A stretch of 10,261 bases of DNA, from positions 1 to 10,261 of the forward strand of contig CABUCQ010000071.1 in assembly GCA_902490095.1 (NCBI GenBank), written 5' to 3'. The position numbers and the translations under genes are program-made. Below are positions 6,539 through 10,261 of the stretch, piece after piece. This DNA is from an uncultured Collinsella sp. GTDB lineage: Bacteria > Actinomycetota > Coriobacteriia > Coriobacteriales > Coriobacteriaceae. Within the stretch, counting starts at the first letter, position 1, and each line of letters begins with the position of its first letter. A model generated the notes under the pieces. That model did not search any database. It worked only from the letters and a program-made list of their open reading frames with translations, and had not been told where the DNA came from.

Positions 6539-7012
6539 TTAGATGAGGTCGGCGACGGAGACGGGCTTGTCGGCGGGCACGAACTGTGCCGTCACCTTGA
6601 CGCCGCGGGCGATGAGCGCCTTGTAGCTCTGGACGTTCTCGGCGGAGGCATAGGCGCGCTGGGTGAGCTGGACGCCGCCCTCCTTGACAAGAGAGCCGCC
6701 GACGATCAGCGACGGGAGCTCGATGCCCGACTCGACCAGGTGAAGGATCGTCTCGGGCTCCTTGGCGATGACAAAGACCTTCTCGCGGTTGTACTTGCCC
6801 GCCGCGAAGTTCTTGAGCGCGGTCTCCTCGGAGATAATCGAGACGGCCATGCCCGCGGGGCGCGCCATCCTCATGGTGGACTTCAGGACCTCGTCGCCGG
6901 CGACCTTGTCGTCGATGACCATGACTCGGGTCGCGCCCGACACCGGGGCCCACTGCGTCACGATGATGCCGTGAAGCAGGCGATTGTCGATTCGTGCCAT
7001 AACAACACTCAT
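6539..7012 (-). CDS. PTS mannose/fructose/sorbose family EIIB component
   Basis: A 157-residue soluble subunit that receives phosphate from EIIA and transfers it to the sugar during transport. MARIDNRLLHGIIVTQW near the N-terminus places the phosphorylated histidine at H14 in the standard R-I-D-x-R-L-x-H-G context. ATRVMVIDDKVAGDE, LIVGGSLVKEGGVQ and the terminal FVPADKPVSVADLI also fit the family. The start is ATG 7012, preceded by AGGAG (7018-7022) with a 5-nt gap; the longer frame from 7081 would add 23 residues that no family member has and lacks a ribosome site. It is the first PTS gene, 123 nt after the regulator. Confidence 0.93.
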   Translation of the reverse strand: MSVVMARIDNRLLHGIIVTQWAPVSGATRVMVIDDKVAGDEVLKSTMRMARPAGMAVSIISEETALKNFAAGKYNREKVFVIAKEPETILHLVESGIELPSLIVGGSLVKEGGVQLTQRAYASAENVQSYKALIARGVKVTAQFVPADKPVSVADLI

Positions 7013-7135
7013 GTTTGCTCCTATCAAATGAAGTTTTACGTTCGGTACTGCCTCGGCGCTATCCGGATTCGCGCCGGGCAAGGGGTTATCGGATTATTGA
7101 GGACGCGCGGTCAGCTTGCGGCGGCGCGGGGAAGG
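7013..7135 (-). promoter_or_regulatory. Regulator-to-PTS intergenic region; probable control site, no clear promoter
   Basis: This 123-nt gap is the largest in the operon and precedes the first PTS gene, so it is where a regulated promoter would be expected. I find no GG-N10-GC pair in the minus-strand reading, so no sigma-54 -24/-12 element, and no convincing -35/-10 pair. A hyphenated dyad lies at 7055-7075 (GGCGC and GCGCC flanking a region that contains the palindrome ATCCGGAT) and could be an operator. There is no terminator-like U-run, so read-through from the regulator is possible. Confidence 0.35.
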
Positions 7136-9877
7136 TCACTCGTCGAGCAGGAGGTCCGAGGAGCCGAGGCGCTCTTCTCGCGCCGGGGCGGCGCTCACGC
7201 TTATGTAGTCGAAGACATATGCGATCTCGCTTACGGGAACCTCTACGCGATAGCGCGTCGAGATGCTCGAGAAGCTCTGCCTGAAGGACTCGATGAAATC
7301 GGCGCGTTCCTCCTCGAAGCGGTCCTGGCCAACGTAGGTCTCAATGGGGTTTCTGGTAACAAGGCGCTCGACGAGACAGCAGAGGTGAACGTAGAGCCCA
7401 ATGATGGCGTTACTGCCGATCTTCTCGCCTGTCCTGCGCTGAAGCTCGTGCACGGCGCTCTCGATCTCATGGAATAGCCGCTCCGGGTCGAGGATGGTGA
7501 TGGAGCGGATGACGTTCTGCAGCGTCATGTTCGAGAGCAGCTTCTCGTGGAAAGAAGAGAGCTCGGAAGCGTCAAGCCACCTGCCGAACACGGCATCAAC
7601 CTTAGAGGCGGACGCCGTCGACATGATGTCCTCGAGGGCGACGAAGGGGACGGAGGCGACCCCGGGGTCTCCCGTGCCGATGACGGCGCAGACGCGGTGC
7701 TCGGAGAAAACGGCGTCGTTCGACCCGTTCGCGACGAGCTGCTTGAAGGGCCTCGTGAGCAGGCGCGCGCCTATGGTGCGCGGGAGGCTCTGCGAGACGA
7801 GCTGGCGTATCCTCTCCGCGGCGTCGACCCCGGACTCGGAGCAGAAGACGATGGCGTCCTCACGGTTGACGCGCTCGATCACCTTGCAGTGCGTCACGCA
7901 CGCGGCGGTCGCATCGCCAAGAACCTCGGCGATGGACTTGCCGCCGAGCAGCCCGACCCCGATCTCGAGCGCAAGACCGGTAGAGACGTTGTTCACCACG
8001 CCGATAGTGGAGTCGGTAACGTTCTCGAGGGCCTTATAGGCCTCCTCCAAGGAGCCCATGTCGACGAGGAACACGACCCCGGTGCAGTAGGAATGGCGGT
8101 CGACGAGGCGCTGGAGCGGACCGACGATGTCCTTCAGCTGCTGGTCGTAGGGCATGTCGACCGCCTCGTACACATGCATGCCGAGCATACGGTTCGCCGC
8201 GTCGGCGATGCTCGTCGCCGTTGAGTAGCCGTGGGACAAGATGACGCAGAGCGTTCGAAGGGCCTTCGCGTCGCGAGACTCCGATGCGACGCACAGCGTC
8301 AGAAGCGTCTTCGTGAAGTGATCGAGCGAGATTCCCAGCGCCCCTTCCACGTCTGCGGCGACCTGATCGGAGACGCTCGAGGCAAACGGTAATTCGGAGG
8401 TCACGGCACCGAGGAGATGGGAGATTTGCTCCGCACAGGCAGACTTTCGCTTAGCCAGGCCGATGCCCGGCCACAACTGCAGGCAAATCTCCTGGGCCAG
8501 TAGAAAAGCGACCTTCCTCGAAAGCTCGATGCCATAAGAAGAGCCTGCGTCGGCAAGGACCGCGCCCACGATGCGCTCGAAGGCGCGCGACCTCGAGGAG
8601 GTAACGCCGCGGCCGAAGATCAAGTGATCCTCAACGCCGCGCACAGCGGAGACAGCTTGCGAGACGAGCTCGGAGACAGAGAGCTCCCCGGCGCAGAATC
8701 GCTCATCGAGAGAGCACAGGGCATCGAGCGCCTGCTCGACCGGCCCTGTGCTCTCGGCGGCATCCAGGGACGCGTCGATCAGAACGCCATCGTCGGGCTG
8801 TTGATCGATCTGCGCGGAGGAGAGGAGCCCGCTGGGAAGAAGATACGGGCGAACGACGACGTAGTCGCCCTCGCGATTGAGGAACGCTTTGGCGCAGCAG
8901 TTCGTCACGCAGGCGCGCAAGCCGGCGATGTTATCGGAAAAGTCCGCGTTCACGAGGCAACGGTATGCGCCGCGGCTAATCTTCACATCAGAACCGATTC
9001 GGCACCCCTCGCTGCGCAGGAAGCTCAAGATGAGATCCTCGCGCTCCTCGGGGGTCCGCTCCTTGAGTGAGGGGACGCGGGCACAGATGGGCATTTTGCT
9101 GTAGGCCGAGGAAACCTTCAGGTCATCGGAGGAAAGCGTCGTCGAAAGAACGAGGCGAGCGCGCGGCGCATCCTGGGAGGCATCGAGCCCGAGGGCCGTC
9201 GCAAGGCAGTGCTCCATCGCAGAGGGAGAGAGTGCCTCGATGCCGTTGACAAAAACCACACCCCCGCGCGATTTCGCGATCGACTCGTCAAGAAGCCCGT
9301 TGAACGAGGCGGCGTCCGGGACCCCGGCGCAGTCGATGCGCACATAGGAGGAGTCGCGGGACAGCAAGCCCTGGTTCTTGCCGTACTCGTACACAAGGCG
9401 AGAAAGGAAAGACTTACCGACACCCACGCCGCCGCTCAAGAGGATGGGTAGGCCAAACGGAGGGTACTGAACCGCAGCCTTGCACTGCTCGACAACGGAG
9501 CTGAGGCTCAGGTCGAAGCCCACGGCACGCGCGAAGTCGCGGTGATCGGCGATTCCCGTCGCCTGGATGAGGTCGGCGAGCGAGGCGTACTCGCTTGCAG
9601 AGAGCTTTACCTGAAAACGCTTCTGGAACGCGCGGCGATGAAAATAACGGACAGGCCTGCCCGCCACCTTAACCACAAGGCCGGCGCGAACAAGGTCGTT
9701 GAGGTACTGGCTCGCCAGGCTCCTGGAGATGATGAGCGTCTCGGCGATGTCGGAGGTGGACAGACGGGCAAGGTCGTCGAGCGAGACGGCAGAGGTGAGG
9801 GCCTCGAGATGCTCGAGAATCCTGTCCCTCATGTCGACGGGTTTCTTTGCCAAGCTGTCCTGTGTGGTCTTGTCCAT
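7136..9877 (-). CDS. LevR-like PRD/AAA+ transcriptional regulator with degenerate AAA+ domain
   Basis: A 913-residue regulator with the LevR layout. Residues 16-85 are a winged HTH (IAETLIISRSLASQYLNDLV, RPVRYFH). About 115-345 is an AAA+ domain introduced by SSVVEQCKAAVQYPPFGLPI, with Walker A GGVGVGKS (149-156). About 410-535 is a first PRD. About 540-700 is an EIIA-Man-like domain starting SHGYSTATSIADAANRMLG, with H549 as probable phosphosite. About 795-895 is a second PRD with H831 in LYVHLCCLVERL. Unlike classical LevR, no GAFTGA loop lies between DCAGVP (182-187) and GGVVF (205-209), and the Walker B acidic pair is replaced (VVFVNG, 207-212). The first PRD has Gln (LLAQEI) where a His is common. 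Signals through EIIB/HPr phosphorylation are likely; sigma-54 activation is not. The start follows GAGGAGGT with an 8-nt gap. Confidence 0.85.
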   Translation of the reverse strand: MDKTTQDSLAKKPVDMRDRILEHLEALTSAVSLDDLARLSTSDIAETLIISRSLASQYLNDLVRAGLVVKVAGRPVRYFHRRAFQKRFQVKLSASEYASLADLIQATGIADHRDFARAVGFDLSLSSVVEQCKAAVQYPPFGLPILLSGGVGVGKSFLSRLVYEYGKNQGLLSRDSSYVRIDCAGVPDAASFNGLLDESIAKSRGGVVFVNGIEALSPSAMEHCLATALGLDASQDAPRARLVLSTTLSSDDLKVSSAYSKMPICARVPSLKERTPEEREDLILSFLRSEGCRIGSDVKISRGAYRCLVNADFSDNIAGLRACVTNCCAKAFLNREGDYVVVRPYLLPSGLLSSAQIDQQPDDGVLIDASLDAAESTGPVEQALDALCSLDERFCAGELSVSELVSQAVSAVRGVEDHLIFGRGVTSSRSRAFERIVGAVLADAGSSYGIELSRKVAFLLAQEICLQLWPGIGLAKRKSACAEQISHLLGAVTSELPFASSVSDQVAADVEGALGISLDHFTKTLLTLCVASESRDAKALRTLCVILSHGYSTATSIADAANRMLGMHVYEAVDMPYDQQLKDIVGPLQRLVDRHSYCTGVVFLVDMGSLEEAYKALENVTDSTIGVVNNVSTGLALEIGVGLLGGKSIAEVLGDATAACVTHCKVIERVNREDAIVFCSESGVDAAERIRQLVSQSLPRTIGARLLTRPFKQLVANGSNDAVFSEHRVCAVIGTGDPGVASVPFVALEDIMSTASASKVDAVFGRWLDASELSSFHEKLLSNMTLQNVIRSITILDPERLFHEIESAVHELQRRTGEKIGSNAIIGLYVHLCCLVERLVTRNPIETYVGQDRFEEERADFIESFRQSFSSISTRYRVEVPVSEIAYVFDYISVSAAPAREERLGSSDLLLDE

Positions 9878-9887
9878 GACTTCTTAC

Positions 9888-9903
9888 CTCCTCGTACAAG
9901 GAG
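9888..9903 (-). promoter_or_regulatory. Palindrome covering the regulator's ribosome-binding site and promoter edge
   Basis: On the minus strand the sequence CTCCTTGTACGAGGAG is a 16-bp near-perfect palindrome around GTAC, with one T:G pair. It contains the AGGAG of the regulator's Shine-Dalgarno (9886-9893). TATACT (9907-9902), a good -10 box, overlaps its upstream side; no clear -35 is visible. It could be an autoregulatory operator or, in RNA, a hairpin that hides the ribosome site. Confidence 0.4.
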
Positions 9904-10005
9904 TATAAGGGGAGAACAGAGAACGGAAGGGGGCGCGTGGGGGAATCAACAGCTCCGAGGAGAAGTCCACCACTTGAGGGACAGAAAACAACGGTCATTG
10001 AACAT

Positions 10006-10261
10006 TCAGGGCCGACGCTCAACACTTCGGCTCGACACTTCGCTTTGGAAAGGGCCCTGCGCGATGGTGCAGCCCTCCATCTCGCAGCACAGGTCGCCGA
10101 AGGTCGCGAGGATGCGTTCCTTCTGTTCCGTGGGCGAGACGGCTCGGTGGGCAAGGTCCTCTCAAAAGGGGTCGTCCGACGCCGCAAGACCTCGATGACC
10201 GACTACCGCCTCGAGCAAGTGGCGGATTACCTCTGCACCATCGAACTTGCCTTGGTCAAGT
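10006..10261 (-). pseudogene. Degraded MTA/SAH nucleosidase-like fragment, runs off the right edge
   Basis: The minus frame entering at the right edge reads GAEVIRHLLEAVVG then HRGLAASDDPF, meets TGA at 10164-10162, and continues with SPTEQKERILATFGDLCCEM and EGCTIAQ before stopping at 10008-10006. RGLAASDDPF resembles the RGLIVSGDAF strand of 5'-methylthioadenosine/S-adenosylhomocysteine nucleosidase, and CCEMEGCTIAQ resembles its E-M-E-x-x-x-I-A active-site segment, which holds the ribose hydroxyls. The two blocks are in the right order but separated by about seven extra residues that include the stop. The sequence that should follow IAQ (VPFVVIRAISD) is absent. It therefore looks like a broken gene. 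The recognition rests on two short motifs and should be checked. Confidence 0.45.

Noticed and set aside
7055..7075. Dyad in the regulator-PTS gap as a terminator
   Set aside because: The outer arms and the inner ATCCGGAT do not share one centre and no U-tract follows, so a terminator is unlikely; it is kept only as a possible operator.
6539..7081. Longer EIIB starting at 7081
   Set aside because: The extra 23 residues do not resemble the family, and AGGAG stands at the right distance before ATG 7012.
5780..7477. A 565-codon open frame on the + strand
   Set aside because: It is antisense to EIIC, EIIB and the end of the regulator, and very rich in D, E, G and H without any motif; the minus-strand genes have clear family matches and ribosome sites.
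7547..8224. A 225-codon + strand frame, with similar shorter frames at 2427-3458, 8624-9070 and 9542-10198
   Set aside because: All mirror strongly supported minus-strand genes in the antisense direction or extend from such a mirror, with low-complexity composition and no ribosome site of note.
9937..10261. A + strand frame open to the right edge, with possible GTG start after AAGGGGG
   Set aside because: It could be a divergent gene, but I recognise no family in it, and the opposite strand in the same register shows two ordered nucleosidase motifs. It remains the main alternative for this flank.
1..10261. CRISPR arrays, tRNA or rRNA genes, complete insertion sequences
   Set aside because: No regularly spaced repeats, cloverleaf-like sequence, rRNA motifs, or transposase with paired terminal repeats were seen on either strand.

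Overview
The window is high-GC DNA from what is most likely a gut or oral Coriobacteriia member (Collinsella/Olsenella-like). This is an inference from base composition, the strong AAGGAGG-type ribosome sites, a mannose-family PTS and a LevR-like regulator; the sequence contains no taxonomic marker.

Positions 1-2350 are a patchwork of gene relics and cargo on the + strand, and the methyltransferase part is visibly more AT/AAA-rich than the rest. In order it holds: a small helix-turn-helix (excisionase-like) gene broken by an in-frame TGA; an orphan minus-strand start site; a rho-independent terminator; the N-terminal third of a DUF3800 gene; an intact UbiE-like SAM methyltransferase; the internally deleted remains of a second methyltransferase; a leftover membrane segment; and an intact leucine-carboxyl-methyltransferase-family protein. 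It reads as an eroding accessory island.

Positions 2382-9877 are one coherent block on the minus strand, read from high to low coordinates: a LevR-like regulator, PTS EIIB, EIIC, EIID and EIIA of the mannose/fructose/sorbose family, a DUF2961/GH172 glycosidase, and a ROK sugar kinase. The PTS genes are packed with 2-26 nt gaps, and a strong terminator at about 2301-2349 closes the block. The proposed logic is that the PTS imports and phosphorylates an oligosaccharide, the cytosolic GH172 enzyme cleaves it into one phosphosugar and one free sugar, and the ROK kinase phosphorylates the free sugar. Characterised GH172 enzymes act on alpha-D-fructofuranosides, difructose dianhydrides and D-arabinofuranosides, so a fructose-containing anhydride or alpha-fructoside is the leading candidate substrate.

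The regulator is the most unusual protein. It has the LevR layout (winged HTH, AAA+, PRD, EIIA-like, PRD), but its AAA+ domain has lost the GAFTGA sigma-54 contact loop and the Walker B acidic pair. The gap before the PTS genes has no GG-N10-GC (-24/-12) spacing. It therefore probably does not work as a classical sigma-54 activator.

Beyond the regulator (about 9904-10261) there is no intact gene. A degraded fragment resembling MTA/SAH nucleosidase lies on the minus strand and runs off the right edge.
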